This document shows positions 36,878 through 46,604 of a stretch of DNA of 64,000 nucleotides, piece after piece (within the stretch, counting starts at the first letter, position 1; each line of letters begins with the position of its first letter). The position numbers and the translations under genes are program-made. Below the pieces are notes generated by a model that was not told where the DNA came from, made no database searches, and worked only from the letters and a program-made list of their open reading frames with translations. The DNA comes from an uncultured Rhodospirillales bacterium (lineage in GTDB: Bacteria > Pseudomonadota > Alphaproteobacteria > Acetobacterales > Acetobacteraceae), in the NCBI GenBank assembly GCA_903843125.1, contig CAIMOR010000407.1:31153-95152 (forward strand), in the 5' to 3' direction.

Positions 36878-38290
36878 CTACCCCTTTGCCGCCTCGATGA
36901 TGCGGGTGCTCGAATAGCCCTCGTGGAACCGCACGGCGACCACCTGGCCGCCGCGGGCACGGACGAAATCAGCGCCGACGATGGCTTCCTTGCCGCCCGA
37001 CGCCTCGGCACTGTAGTCGCCACCCTTGGCCAGCACGTCCGGCGCCACCGCTTCGATCAGCTGGGCCGGCGTGTCCTCGGCGAAGCCGACCACGTAGTCC
37101 ACCGCGGCCAAGCCGGCACAGACCTCGGCGCGGTCGGCAAAGGTGTTGACCGGGCGGGTCGGGCCCTTCAGCCGGCGGACGCTGGCATCCTCGTTCAGCC
37201 CCAGCACCAGCACATCTCCCAGCCTGCGGCAGGCGGCGAGCATGCGGACATGGCCGGGATGCAGGATGTCGAAGCAGCCATTGGTGAAGACGATGCGCCG
37301 GCCGCGCCGCCGTTCCGCCGCCAGCAGCGGCAGCAGGGTTTCCAGCGGCAATACCTTGGAGGCAGCGCCGGCCCGGGCCCGACGCTCCGCCATGTCCCGT
37401 GCCGTGACCACATAAGTGCCGGCGTGGGAGACGGCGATGCTGGCGGCCAAGTTGGCCGAGGTGACCGCCTCCGCCACGCTGGCGCCACCGGCGATGGCGA
37501 TGGCCAGCGCGGCGATCACGGTATCGCCGGCGCCGGAGACATCGAACACCTCCTGTGCCTCGGTCGGCACCTGGGCGTCGCTGCCATCGGCGCCGGCCAG
37601 CAGCATGCCATCAGCGCCCAGCGTCACCACCAGGTTGCCGAAGCCGTGCTGGGTCAGCGCAGCGCGGGCGCGCTCGGCCATGGTGCCGGCGGTGCCGAAC
37701 AGCAACTCGAACTCCTTGCGGTTCGGCTTCAACAGGAAGGCGCCGGCGTAGCGGGCGGGGTCGGCCTGCTTCGGGTCCACCAGGCAGCGCAGCCCGGCCG
37801 CGGACGCGGCGGCGATGAAGGCGGCAGGGTCCGGCAGGCAGCCCTTGGCGTAATCCGAGAGGATGACCAGGTCGGCATCGGCCAAGGCCGCGGTAAAGGC
37901 GGCCAGCAGCGCGGCGCGTGCGCTGTCGCTGACGCTGGCATCGGTGTCGAAGCGGACGATCTGCTGAGTGCCGGCAACCAGGCGCGTCTTCTGGGTGGTG
38001 GGCTGGGCGGTGTCCGTCACCAGCGCCGCCTGCACGCCGTGCGCCGCGACCAGCCGCTCCACCTCGGCGCCGGCGGCATCGGCACCGACCACGCCGAGCA
38101 GCGTGCAGCGCCCACCCATGGCGGCGACGTTCGCGGCCACGTTGGCGGCCCCGCCGGGACGAACATCCTCCCGCACCGTGCGCAGCACCGGCACCGGGGC
38201 TTCAGGCGAGATGCGGGTGACCTCGCCGAGCAGATAGCGGTCCAGCATCACGTCGCCGACGACGAGGATGTTGGGCGCGGTGCCGGTCAC
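36878..38290 (-). CDS. hldE: Bifunctional D-glycero-beta-D-manno-heptose-7-phosphate kinase/heptose-1-phosphate adenylyltransferase
   Basis: ILVVGDVMLDRYLLGEVTRISPEAPVPVL kinase domain; VFTNGCFDILHPGHVRMLAACRRLGDVLVLGLNEDASVRRLKGPTRPVN nucleotidyltransferase domain. GTG start overlaps the upstream stop (GTGA). Confidence 0.93.
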   Translation of the reverse strand: MTGTAPNILVVGDVMLDRYLLGEVTRISPEAPVPVLRTVREDVRPGGAANVAANVAAMGGRCTLLGVVGADAAGAEVERLVAAHGVQAALVTDTAQPTTQKTRLVAGTQQIVRFDTDASVSDSARAALLAAFTAALADADLVILSDYAKGCLPDPAAFIAAASAAGLRCLVDPKQADPARYAGAFLLKPNRKEFELLFGTAGTMAERARAALTQHGFGNLVVTLGADGMLLAGADGSDAQVPTEAQEVFDVSGAGDTVIAALAIAIAGGASVAEAVTSANLAASIAVSHAGTYVVTARDMAERRARAGAASKVLPLETLLPLLAAERRRGRRIVFTNGCFDILHPGHVRMLAACRRLGDVLVLGLNEDASVRRLKGPTRPVNTFADRAEVCAGLAAVDYVVGFAEDTPAQLIEAVAPDVLAKGGDYSAEASGGKEAIVGADFVRARGGQVVAVRFHEGYSSTRIIEAAKG

Positions 38291-41200
38291 GAGCCGCTCC
38301 AGGACCACCAATGCTGCTCGTAGCGATTGTCGTTGAACAGTTCGTAGTGCGGGCGCTGCGGCAATTCGAATACCTGCTGGTGCCGTGCCGCCAGGTCGCG
38401 CTTGGCGCCCATCAGCAACCCGTAGACGTGGCGGGCATAATTGACGCCGCGGAGGCGGCTGGAGATGCGGCGCGGCAGTTGCTCCAAGCCACGCAGGATG
38501 GCCAGTGCCTCGGCGGTTGCGTGCTGTGCTTGGGCTGCCCATTCCGGCGAAACGTCCGGCCTGGTGCCAAGGTAGCGGGCGAGCGCGTCGGCCAGGTCGA
38601 AGTCGCTGCTCAGGTGCCCGCAGAAGGACTTGCGGTAGTTGAGTGCCGTGCGCAGCAGTGCAACGGCGTCCTCGGCGGGGCGGTCGGCGAAGGCGTAGCG
38701 CATGCCGGCCGGGCTGCGCCACAGGTACCAGGCGCGCAGATCCTCGATCTCGGCGCGCGGGTGTGCCGTGGTGCGCTCCTCCGGATAGTTGTTGAACACG
38801 CCGAGCATCCTCGGCACATGCACCGAGCGGATGTACGGCATCACCCGGTTCTTGAACTCGGTATCACCGGCAGCGCGATAGGTCTCGTCGTAGTAGCCGA
38901 AGCGTTCGTGGATGCTGCGCCGATACAGCCCGCCGACCCAGGAGAGGTAGCAGGTCTCCAGGTAGACCAGGTCCTGGCGGTAGCCGGTGCGGTCATAGGG
39001 CATGACGTCGCCGGCATAGACACCGGCGGCGTCGACATCCGTCACCAGGCTGTCGGCCATGGCCCAGTCGGCGCCCGGGTCGGCGTCCAGCGCAGCCGCC
39101 AACTGGCGCAGCGCGTCGGGGTGCAGTCCCTCGTCCGCGCCGAGGAAGGCAAGGTAGGGTGCCCGGGCCAGGCCGATGCCGCGGTTCCATGCCTTCTGGA
39201 TGGTCTCCCGGCCAGCCGAGCGTGCATAAACCACCGGCAGCGGCGTATGGGCCAGGAAGGCCTCCATGGCTGCGTGCTCGTCAGCCGGGGAGTTGCTGTC
39301 GACCAGCACCACTTCCAACTCGCCACGCTGGGCAATGGTCTGCTGCGCCAAGCAACCCAGCAGCGTCGGCAGCTTGTCCGCGGCATTGTACAGCGAGACG
39401 ATCACGGAGACCTTGCGCGGCGTATTGCCGCGGCGGTCGTCCACCGCCGCCAGCGGCAAGTCGGCGCGCACGAGGTTGCGCTCGCGTGCCGCCTGCATTA
39501 GCGCCAGGCAGCGCCCCTCGCTGAGGTCGGGGCGCCCGAAAAGTGCCTCGGCGGTCGCGGCCTCGTGGTGGAAGCCATTCGCTTCCAGGGTGGCGCGGAC
39601 GAAGGCAAGGTCGCCATGATTGTCGCGCCCTAGCCACCGCATGACCCGCAGCGCGTAGGTGGCGGCCACGAGGTCGTTGCCAAGTCGGCGTTCCAGTCGG
39701 CCCATCTCGCGGAACAGTGGTACCCGATTGACCAAGTGGTCGTTGATCCGGCGAGAAAGCGTCAACAGTTTCAGCCGGGCTTCGGCCTCCGTGAACTCGG
39801 GCAGCACCAGCATCTGCCGCCGCAGCAGGTCCCACCGGCGGCTGCGGTCTATCTGCAGGAAGGTGCGTGGAGAGAGACCAGCATAGCGATTGACAGCCTG
39901 GCGGATGGTTTCCTTGGCTGCCCAGTGCAGGCCGCCCCGCCGCTGGCGGTTCAGGTCTCGCATGAGGGCCGAAGCCCGGCCCCCCACCACTGCGAGCCGG
40001 CGCAGCGGCCGGCTGACGAAGCGCGGGGTTAGCGGCGCCACCAAGCCGGCGACGAAGCGGCCAGCATCGATCGGCTGCCTCACCATCTTCATCAAGCTGG
40101 ACCGCGGCGCCAACTGCGCCAGCGCGGCGAAGTGCGCGGCAAGTTCCACCACGGTCTGCCGAGCGTCCAGGTCGACGGCGCCGCTCGGGCGGTAGATGTC
40201 GTCGAATGCGGTGGGCCGTGCCCGCGGCAGCCGACGCATGGCGGCAACCAGTGCATCGCGGCGGCTGTCATAGTTGCGCAACAGGTCCGCCGTGGCACTG
40301 GCGGCGGTGCGAGCACAGTCGATATCGACCACCAACCAGTTCAGCTCAGGCAGCACGCGTAGCAACCACTGCGCCACCCCAGCGTGGCGAGACAGCAACA
40401 CCGGGCAACCGGCAGCCAGCGCCTCGAGCGCTGTAAGGTTGAACGTGTCGTGTCGCGACGGCAGCAGCAGCACGGTGCGGCCGGCTAGCAGGCGCTGCAC
40501 CTCGTCCCTCGGTATGCTGCCGAGGATCTCGGGCTGCAACTTGCGTAGCCGCGCCATGCCGGTGAGGAAACCGGCCGAGCCGATCCCAAGCCGGTTCGGC
40601 CCTTCCGGCCCCGCGATCAGCAGTCGACGGTAGAGGCTACGATCAAGGCACCAGGCAAGGTCCAGGAACAGGTCCGGGCCTTTCCACTTTTCCCGTCGGC
40701 CAATGAAGGCAAGGTCCGGTGGGCCGTCAGGCCTGATCGCGCTCTTGGCCTCGATGTTGCCGACCGCGCTCATCGGGTCGACCAGGTTGACCTTCAGGCC
40801 GAGCCTTGATTCCCATTCCGCGGCGTAGCTTGCGCTGATGGCGTAGCGAGCATCGGCGGCACGGAACTGCAGATCTTCCTTCAGCCGAAGTTCGTCCAAC
40901 TGCGCATTGCCGTCGCCGGGTGCGGGCCAGCCGGCCGCCCAAGCAGCGGAAAGCGTGCCATGCATGGCGACCACAACGCTGCCACAGGCCACTCCCTCGG
41001 CTTCCAGTGCCGAGCGGATGAAGACGCCGTGCTGGCAATAATCCGGCACGTCTACGACGTCGAACCCCTGGCCGGGCAAGTGCCGTACGATACTCTGTGC
41101 CAGGTTTCGCGCGTCGCGATAGGCCCATAGAAGGTGGCGCTGGTCCTTAGGAAGGTGTTCCGGCACGGCGCGGTATTCGGCCACGTAGGGCACCGGGAAG

Positions 41201-41403
41201 GCATTGGCCGGGCGAACTGCGCCAGGATTCTCGGCGCGCAGAAAGTAGTAAAACCGGTCCTGCGGGCGCTGCGCGATAATGCGATGATACACGGTCTGCC
41301 CGCCGCCCAGGCTGCGGAACAGGTCGAAATCGGTGATCAACACATCGCGCCCGGTGGAGCATTCGTTAGCGTAGGCGGCGGTGACGGCGGCAATTTCGTT
41401 CAT
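38287..41403 (-). CDS. Dual-domain glycosyltransferase (GT4-like plus GT2-like)
   Basis: GT4 signature LLLPSRHDTFNLTALEALAAGCPVLLSRHAG; C-terminal GT2 KVSVIVSLYNAADKLPTLLGCLAQQT...AFLGADEGLHPDAL. About 1038 aa from ATG 41403. Confidence 0.88.
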   Translation of the reverse strand: MNEIAAVTAAYANECSTGRDVLITDFDLFRSLGGGQTVYHRIIAQRPQDRFYYFLRAENPGAVRPANAFPVPYVAEYRAVPEHLPKDQRHLLWAYRDARNLAQSIVRHLPGQGFDVVDVPDYCQHGVFIRSALEAEGVACGSVVVAMHGTLSAAWAAGWPAPGDGNAQLDELRLKEDLQFRAADARYAISASYAAEWESRLGLKVNLVDPMSAVGNIEAKSAIRPDGPPDLAFIGRREKWKGPDLFLDLAWCLDRSLYRRLLIAGPEGPNRLGIGSAGFLTGMARLRKLQPEILGSIPRDEVQRLLAGRTVLLLPSRHDTFNLTALEALAAGCPVLLSRHAGVAQWLLRVLPELNWLVVDIDCARTAASATADLLRNYDSRRDALVAAMRRLPRARPTAFDDIYRPSGAVDLDARQTVVELAAHFAALAQLAPRSSLMKMVRQPIDAGRFVAGLVAPLTPRFVSRPLRRLAVVGGRASALMRDLNRQRRGGLHWAAKETIRQAVNRYAGLSPRTFLQIDRSRRWDLLRRQMLVLPEFTEAEARLKLLTLSRRINDHLVNRVPLFREMGRLERRLGNDLVAATYALRVMRWLGRDNHGDLAFVRATLEANGFHHEAATAEALFGRPDLSEGRCLALMQAARERNLVRADLPLAAVDDRRGNTPRKVSVIVSLYNAADKLPTLLGCLAQQTIAQRGELEVVLVDSNSPADEHAAMEAFLAHTPLPVVYARSAGRETIQKAWNRGIGLARAPYLAFLGADEGLHPDALRQLAAALDADPGADWAMADSLVTDVDAAGVYAGDVMPYDRTGYRQDLVYLETCYLSWVGGLYRRSIHERFGYYDETYRAAGDTEFKNRVMPYIRSVHVPRMLGVFNNYPEERTTAHPRAEIEDLRAWYLWRSPAGMRYAFADRPAEDAVALLRTALNYRKSFCGHLSSDFDLADALARYLGTRPDVSPEWAAQAQHATAEALAILRGLEQLPRRISSRLRGVNYARHVYGLLMGAKRDLAARHQQVFELPQRPHYELFNDNRYEQHWWSWSGS

Positions 41404-41407
41404 ACGC

Positions 41408-42400
41408 TCAGCCGGCCAATATGGTGGAGCCGATGGTGTCGAGCCCGATCGGGATGATGACGACATTCTGTAGGGCTTCGCGGAAACGAGCTTGGCGCTC
41501 GAGGGGCACCAGCATCATCAAAAACCCGCCGGAGCCGGCCCCGCACAACTTGCCGCCCAGCGCTCCGGAAGACCGTGCGGCTTCGTACAGCGCATCGATC
41601 TGCGGTGACGAAACCTTCGAGGAGAGCCGCTTCTTGGTCTCCCAGCCTTCATGCAGCATGGCTCCGAATTCCGTGAGCATCCGGTCGGGATCGATGCCTT
41701 CCAGCACGCCGACGGCCTGGTCGGTCAACGCCAACAGGTGCGACAGGTCGCGGTCCGAGGCGCCGGAGCGGGTCTTCTCCATCTGCTCCTCCAGCGTCGC
41801 CGAGGCGAAACGGGTGACACCGGTATACAGCAGGAACAGAGAGCCGGTCAGCGCGGCCAAGCACTGGCCAGTCATTTGGATCGGCGTCAGCCGGGTGCGG
41901 TCGCGTTCGAAGTCGAACCGGTTCAGCCCGCCAAAAGCAGCATGGTACTGATCCTGGACGCCAACGTTCTCGCTGAGCAACTCACGTTCGACGAAGACCG
42001 CCTGGTGCGCCAAGTCCAGCTTGGTCATTTGCCGCTTCTGCAGCGCCGCCACCAGGTTCAGGAAGCCGACGGTGAAGCTGCTGCTGCTGCCAAGGCCGCT
42101 CTTCGCTGGTAGGTCCGCCATGATCGAGAGATCGAGCGCCTCTTGCACTTCGTAGTGATCGATCACGCTACGGATCACCGGGTGCTGGATCTCGCTTGCC
42201 GCCGAGACGGTTTCGATGCGCGAGTAGCTGACTCGGTAGCGGTAGTCGAGAATGGAGGAGATGCGCAGCGCTGAAATGTAGACGTACTTGTCGATCGCCA
42301 TGCCGAGCACGGCGCCGCGGCTACGGTTGAAGTAGTCGGGGTAGTCGGTGCCACCGCCGAAGAAGGAGACGCGCAGCGGGGTGCGGGAGACGATCATCAT
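41408..42400 (-). CDS. hddA: GHMP kinase, D-glycero-alpha-D-manno-heptose-7-phosphate kinase-like
   Basis: MIVSRTPLRVSFFGGGTDYPDYFNRSRGAVLGMAIDKYVY, DLPAKSGLGSSSSFTVGFLNL, GGKLCGAGSGGFLMMLVP. Confidence 0.82.
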   Translation of the reverse strand: MMIVSRTPLRVSFFGGGTDYPDYFNRSRGAVLGMAIDKYVYISALRISSILDYRYRVSYSRIETVSAASEIQHPVIRSVIDHYEVQEALDLSIMADLPAKSGLGSSSSFTVGFLNLVAALQKRQMTKLDLAHQAVFVERELLSENVGVQDQYHAAFGGLNRFDFERDRTRLTPIQMTGQCLAALTGSLFLLYTGVTRFASATLEEQMEKTRSGASDRDLSHLLALTDQAVGVLEGIDPDRMLTEFGAMLHEGWETKKRLSSKVSSPQIDALYEAARSSGALGGKLCGAGSGGFLMMLVPLERQARFREALQNVVIIPIGLDTIGSTILAG

Positions 42401-43335
42401 GGTCGGAGTTCCTGCACCAGCCCGGCTGCAAGCGCGGCACGCACGCCGGCCTCGACGCCGAAGGCGGGCTGCCAGCCGGTGGCGGAGAGGAAGCGGCTGC
42501 TGTCCAGGCTTTTGTAGCCGGCGCCCTGGAAACTGCCCTCGGGCTGCACGATCTGCGCCGGCCAGTCGAGCGCCCGCAGGATCTGCTCCGCGCAACTGCC
42601 GACGGTGACGGGTTGGTTGCTGGTGACGTTGAGGATGCGGTTCTCGAAGGCCTGGTCAGCCGCGATCACGGCTTCGATCTGGTCGGTGGCATAGAGCAGG
42701 TCGCGCACCGTGCCCGGGCTGCCCCAGACCTCGAAGGTGGTGTCGCCGCGGGCACGGCCGGCGGCGGCGCGGGCGATCAGCGCGGCCATGAAGTGGCTGC
42801 GATGTGCCTCGGTATGCGCATGCGGGCCATAGACCGTGGCAAGGATGCAGTGCAGCCATTTCAGGCCGTACTGGCTGCCGAAGGTCTCGCAGCCGATGAC
42901 GAGCGTCTCCTTGGCCAGGGCATAGCCGCGCACCGAGGGATGCGGCGGGCCGGAGCGGAACGCCTCCTCGGGCAACGGCTTCGGGCTTTCCGGATAGACG
43001 CAGGAAGAGCCGAGCGAGACCAGCTTCGCCTGTGGCTGGTGGGCGCGCCAGGCGTCCAGGATATTCAGGTGTATCCGCGAATTGTCACGCAACAATTCGC
43101 CCTGCATCTCGTACTGGATGGCTCCGGTGCGCTGCTTGGTGATGGCGTGGAAGATTCGCCCCGCCTTGGGCCCTTCGCGGAACACGCGATCGACGACGGC
43201 GGCATCGGTGAAGTCGCCGGCCGCGCGGCCCACTGCGTGTACCGGCCAGCCCTTCGCGTGCCAGTGGTCGATCAGGTTGCGGCCGAGGAAGCCATCGGCG
43301 CCGAGGATGATGGTAGGCGCGTCAGCGTAGGGCAT
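42397..43335 (-). CDS. NAD-dependent epimerase/dehydratase (SDR)
   Basis: IILGADGFLGRNLIDHWHAKGW, SLGSSCVYPE, YALAKETLV (YxxxK). Confidence 0.87.
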   Translation of the reverse strand: MPYADAPTIILGADGFLGRNLIDHWHAKGWPVHAVGRAAGDFTDAAVVDRVFREGPKAGRIFHAITKQRTGAIQYEMQGELLRDNSRIHLNILDAWRAHQPQAKLVSLGSSCVYPESPKPLPEEAFRSGPPHPSVRGYALAKETLVIGCETFGSQYGLKWLHCILATVYGPHAHTEAHRSHFMAALIARAAAGRARGDTTFEVWGSPGTVRDLLYATDQIEAVIAADQAFENRILNVTSNQPVTVGSCAEQILRALDWPAQIVQPEGSFQGAGYKSLDSSRFLSATGWQPAFGVEAGVRAALAAGLVQELRP

Positions 43336-44275
43336 CGCGGTACCATTCCATCGTCAGCGCCAAGCCTGCGTCCAGGCTGCGGAACGGCGCGAGGCCGGGC
43401 ATCAACTCCCGCAGTTTCTGTGCGGTGGCGCGGCGTATCTTGACCCCGGCATTGGCACCGGGCGGCGGCGGATTGGTTGTCACCGGCCGCTCCTTTCCCG
43501 CGGCGCGCATGGCAGCATGCGCAAGCGCAATGACTTGCGTGGTTTCGCCGGCAGCGCAATTCACGGCCGCTTGAATGCCTCGGAGCTTCAACGACTCCAC
43601 AAAGGCCAGCGCGATGTCGCCGGCGAAACAGAAGTCGCGTTCCGCCGTCGGGTCGCCACGCACTTCGAACTTCGGCACATCCGACAGCGCGCGGATTATG
43701 AAGGCAGTCGCAACATGCGCCTCGGCTTCGTCCAGCGTGTCAAAGGCGCCGTAGGGGTTGGTCAGGCGCAGGCTGACGGTGCTTATGCCGGCACGGCGAT
43801 GCCAAAGCTCGGCGGTAATCTCGGCCCAGCGCTTGGACCAGGCGTAGGCGGCTTCGCCCAGGTGCGGCCAGGCATTGAGGTCGAGCGGGATGGCGTCGCT
43901 CTGCACCGCCCACTCGGCGGGGTAGACCGCGGCGCTGCTTGCGGCCCGAACTTCGCTGATGCCGCGGTCCAAAGCGAAGCCATAGACGGCGTCGGTGAGG
44001 TTGACGTTGGCCGAGAGAATCTCAGCCTGCTGCTTGCCGAAGCTGCTGGCGAAGTAGCGGAAGGCCGCCACGTTCACCACCGCTGCCTCCTTCGGCAGCG
44101 CGGGGATATCGGCCAAAGCGCTGGCTGCCACCGTCAAATCGCAGCCCGGCACGGCGCGACCAGAGGCATTGACGCCGACCAGCAGCGCCACCTCGCCGCG
44201 AAGTGCCTCGACGATGTTGCGCCCGATGAAGCCGCTGGCGCCGAACAGGACGACCGCTTCCGGAAGTGCCGCCAC
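43322..44275 (-). CDS. NAD-dependent epimerase/dehydratase (SDR)
   Basis: VVLFGASGFIGRNIVEALRGE, AASSAAVYPAEW, YAWSKRWAE. GTG start at 44275. Confidence 0.86.
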   Translation of the reverse strand: MAALPEAVVLFGASGFIGRNIVEALRGEVALLVGVNASGRAVPGCDLTVAASALADIPALPKEAAVVNVAAFRYFASSFGKQQAEILSANVNLTDAVYGFALDRGISEVRAASSAAVYPAEWAVQSDAIPLDLNAWPHLGEAAYAWSKRWAEITAELWHRRAGISTVSLRLTNPYGAFDTLDEAEAHVATAFIIRALSDVPKFEVRGDPTAERDFCFAGDIALAFVESLKLRGIQAAVNCAAGETTQVIALAHAAMRAAGKERPVTTNPPPPGANAGVKIRRATAQKLRELMPGLAPFRSLDAGLALTMEWYRDALR

Positions 44276-44276
44276 G

Positions 44277-45566
44277 CTAAACCTGCCGGGCCCCGCCGGC
44301 GCCCACCACCAGCACCTTCGGCACCGGCACGATGAACTCGCCGCCGCCGGCCATGAAGGCGATGTTGGCTGGGTTCTTCAGGAACTCGTCGATGAAGTTC
44401 CAGGCCAGCACCAGGTAGGCATCCGGCGAAACGCCGTCTTGTTCCAGGGCGATGGGAATGCGGCAGCCGGGAATGGCCAGGCCGACCTTCATCGGGTTGC
44501 GTTCGACCGCCTGCTGCACCAGGGCCGGGCCGATGCCGAAGCTGTTCAGCAGGGTCGCGCCTTTGGCCGGCGCGCCATAGGCCCAGACGGTCTTGCCGCG
44601 GGCCGCGTAGTCCTGCAGCAGCGCCACCAGCTTCTGCTGCAGCGCCAGCACGTTGCGCGCCAGCTGCTGGTAGGTGGCGATCTCACCGAAGCCCTTGGTA
44701 ACTTCATCTGCCCGCATCGCGGCAATGCTGGGCTGTACCAAGCGGCTGCCCTTGCGCGCCACATGCGCCTCGATGCTGCCGCCGTGGATCGGCTCCAGGT
44801 GCGCGTCGAACACTTCCATCCCGTGACGTTCCAGCAAGGCGGAGAGCGAGCGCAGCGTGTAGTAGCAGAGGTGTTCGTGATAGACCTGATCGAAGGCGGT
44901 GTTCTCCACCATGCCGCCTAGGTAGATGGCTTGCACGACGAAGACGCCGTCCGGGGTCAGCAGCTGCTCGATGCCGCGGACCACGCTGTGCAGTTCCTCC
45001 AGATGGAAGAACACGCCGGCGGCGGTCACCACCTTGGCATGGCCGAACTGGGCAATGACGTCCTTGGCGCAGTCCTCGTTGAAGAAGCGCGACCAGGTGC
45101 GGATGCCGGCGTCCTGCGCCAGCTTCGCCACGTTGCCGGCGGCTTCCACCCCCAGTACCTGGCAGCCGAACGGCGCGTACTGCTTCAGCCAGGTTCCGTC
45201 GTTGCTGCCGATATCCACAACCAGGTCATCGGGACCGAGGCCATAGGCATCAGCGATGCGCCGGCTGGTGGCGGCAAAATGGGCCGGCAGCGTCTTGGTT
45301 GTGCCGGAGACGTAGGGGTAGTCCGAGAACATCGATTCCTTCGGAATCGTATGGTCGATCTGCACCATGGTGCAGTCCCGGCAGAAACCGACACGCAGCG
45401 GGTAGTGCGGCTCCGTCTTCGCCGGGAGGTCGACGCGGACCAGCCGGTTGCAATGTGGCTGGTCGGTCAGGTCGATCACCAGTTCCACGTTGCGGCCGCC
45501 GCAGCAGCGGCATGCCATGTCCAGCATCTGGCCAGGCGGTGGAACCTGCAGGCGCGCCTCAGACAT
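44277..45566 (-). CDS. Class I SAM-dependent sugar C-methyltransferase (zinc-binding N-terminus, Methyltransf_13/14 type)
   Basis: CRCCGGRNVELVIDL...GFCRDCTMVQ zinc cysteines; VVDIGSNDGTWLKQY; YGAPAKGATLLNSFGI C-terminal motif. Confidence 0.87.
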   Translation of the reverse strand: MSEARLQVPPPGQMLDMACRCCGGRNVELVIDLTDQPHCNRLVRVDLPAKTEPHYPLRVGFCRDCTMVQIDHTIPKESMFSDYPYVSGTTKTLPAHFAATSRRIADAYGLGPDDLVVDIGSNDGTWLKQYAPFGCQVLGVEAAGNVAKLAQDAGIRTWSRFFNEDCAKDVIAQFGHAKVVTAAGVFFHLEELHSVVRGIEQLLTPDGVFVVQAIYLGGMVENTAFDQVYHEHLCYYTLRSLSALLERHGMEVFDAHLEPIHGGSIEAHVARKGSRLVQPSIAAMRADEVTKGFGEIATYQQLARNVLALQQKLVALLQDYAARGKTVWAYGAPAKGATLLNSFGIGPALVQQAVERNPMKVGLAIPGCRIPIALEQDGVSPDAYLVLAWNFIDEFLKNPANIAFMAGGGEFIVPVPKVLVVGAGGARQV

Positions 45567-46491
45567 TCGAGAACCGCCCGTTGCGCAGCATGCGGTAGCC
45601 CTTGATCAGCTCGACGATGCCGGCGTCGAGCCCATGGTCAGGGCGCCAGCCGGCGGCCTCCAACTTGTCGTTGGAGACGATGTAGTCGCGCTTGTCCGGA
45701 TCCTCGCCGATCGGCGCTTCCAGGTAGCAGAAGCCCGGTACGTGTTTAGCAATGCGCTCGCACAGCTGCAGTTTGGACAGGTTGGCTTCGGAGAGGCCGA
45801 CGTTGTAGGGCTCGCCGCGCATTCTCTCGTAGTTGTCGAGTGCGTGGGTGAACGCCTTCACCACGTCGCGGATATGGATGTAGTTGCGGCGAAAATGCGC
45901 CTCGAACAGCACCACGGCCTTGTCGTTGACGGCGCGCCAGGTGAAGTCGTTGACCAACAGGTCCAGCCGCATCCGCGGCGCCATGCCGAACACGGTTGCC
46001 AACCGCAGCGTTATGCCGACGCCGCTGTCCAGCACCGCCTTTTCGGCTTCCACCTTGGTGGTACCGTACAGCGAGACCGGCTTCAGAGGGCTTTCTTCGG
46101 TGCAGTAAGAATTGCCGTCGCCGACGCCATAGCCGCTGTTAGTGGTCGGGTAGACCACGCGCTGGTCCTTGGAGACCCGCTTCATCAGATCGACAACCGC
46201 ATCGCGGTTCAGGGTGTTGGCGCCGATTTTGTCGCGGGCGCACAGTGGCGCGCCGACCAGAGCGGCCAGCGGCACCACGATATCGGCCTTGGCCAACAGC
46301 GGCTCCACGACCGCCATGTCGCGGCAGTCGCCCCGCACGGGGTTGAAGTTGGGGTCGGCGCAGCATTGCGCGAGGTAGGTGTCGCCGGCGGCAAAGGTGT
46401 CCAGCACCGTCACCTGCCAGCCCCGCTGCAACAGCGTGGGCACCAGCATGGACCCGATATAGCCGGCACCGCCCGTCACCAGAACCCGCAT
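45559..46491 (-). CDS. NAD-dependent epimerase/dehydratase (SDR)
   Basis: MRVLVTGGAGYIGSMLVPTLLQRGWQVTVLDTF; YPTTNSGYG; LYGTTKVEAE. Confidence 0.9.
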   Translation of the reverse strand: MRVLVTGGAGYIGSMLVPTLLQRGWQVTVLDTFAAGDTYLAQCCADPNFNPVRGDCRDMAVVEPLLAKADIVVPLAALVGAPLCARDKIGANTLNRDAVVDLMKRVSKDQRVVYPTTNSGYGVGDGNSYCTEESPLKPVSLYGTTKVEAEKAVLDSGVGITLRLATVFGMAPRMRLDLLVNDFTWRAVNDKAVVLFEAHFRRNYIHIRDVVKAFTHALDNYERMRGEPYNVGLSEANLSKLQLCERIAKHVPGFCYLEAPIGEDPDKRDYIVSNDKLEAAGWRPDHGLDAGIVELIKGYRMLRNGRFSNV

Positions 46492-46604
46492 AAGACCTCG
46501 CCCGAAATTGCTTGTCGCCTCCGCCGGCGGCGCGGCTTCATAGGCAGAAACTTAAGCTCGTGGCAACCAAGGTGACAGCCCGCCGTTACGCAGCCATCAC
46601 GGCT

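Noticed and set aside
36923-38323. 466-aa plus-strand ORF
   Set aside because: Antisense to hldE; no recognisable domain.
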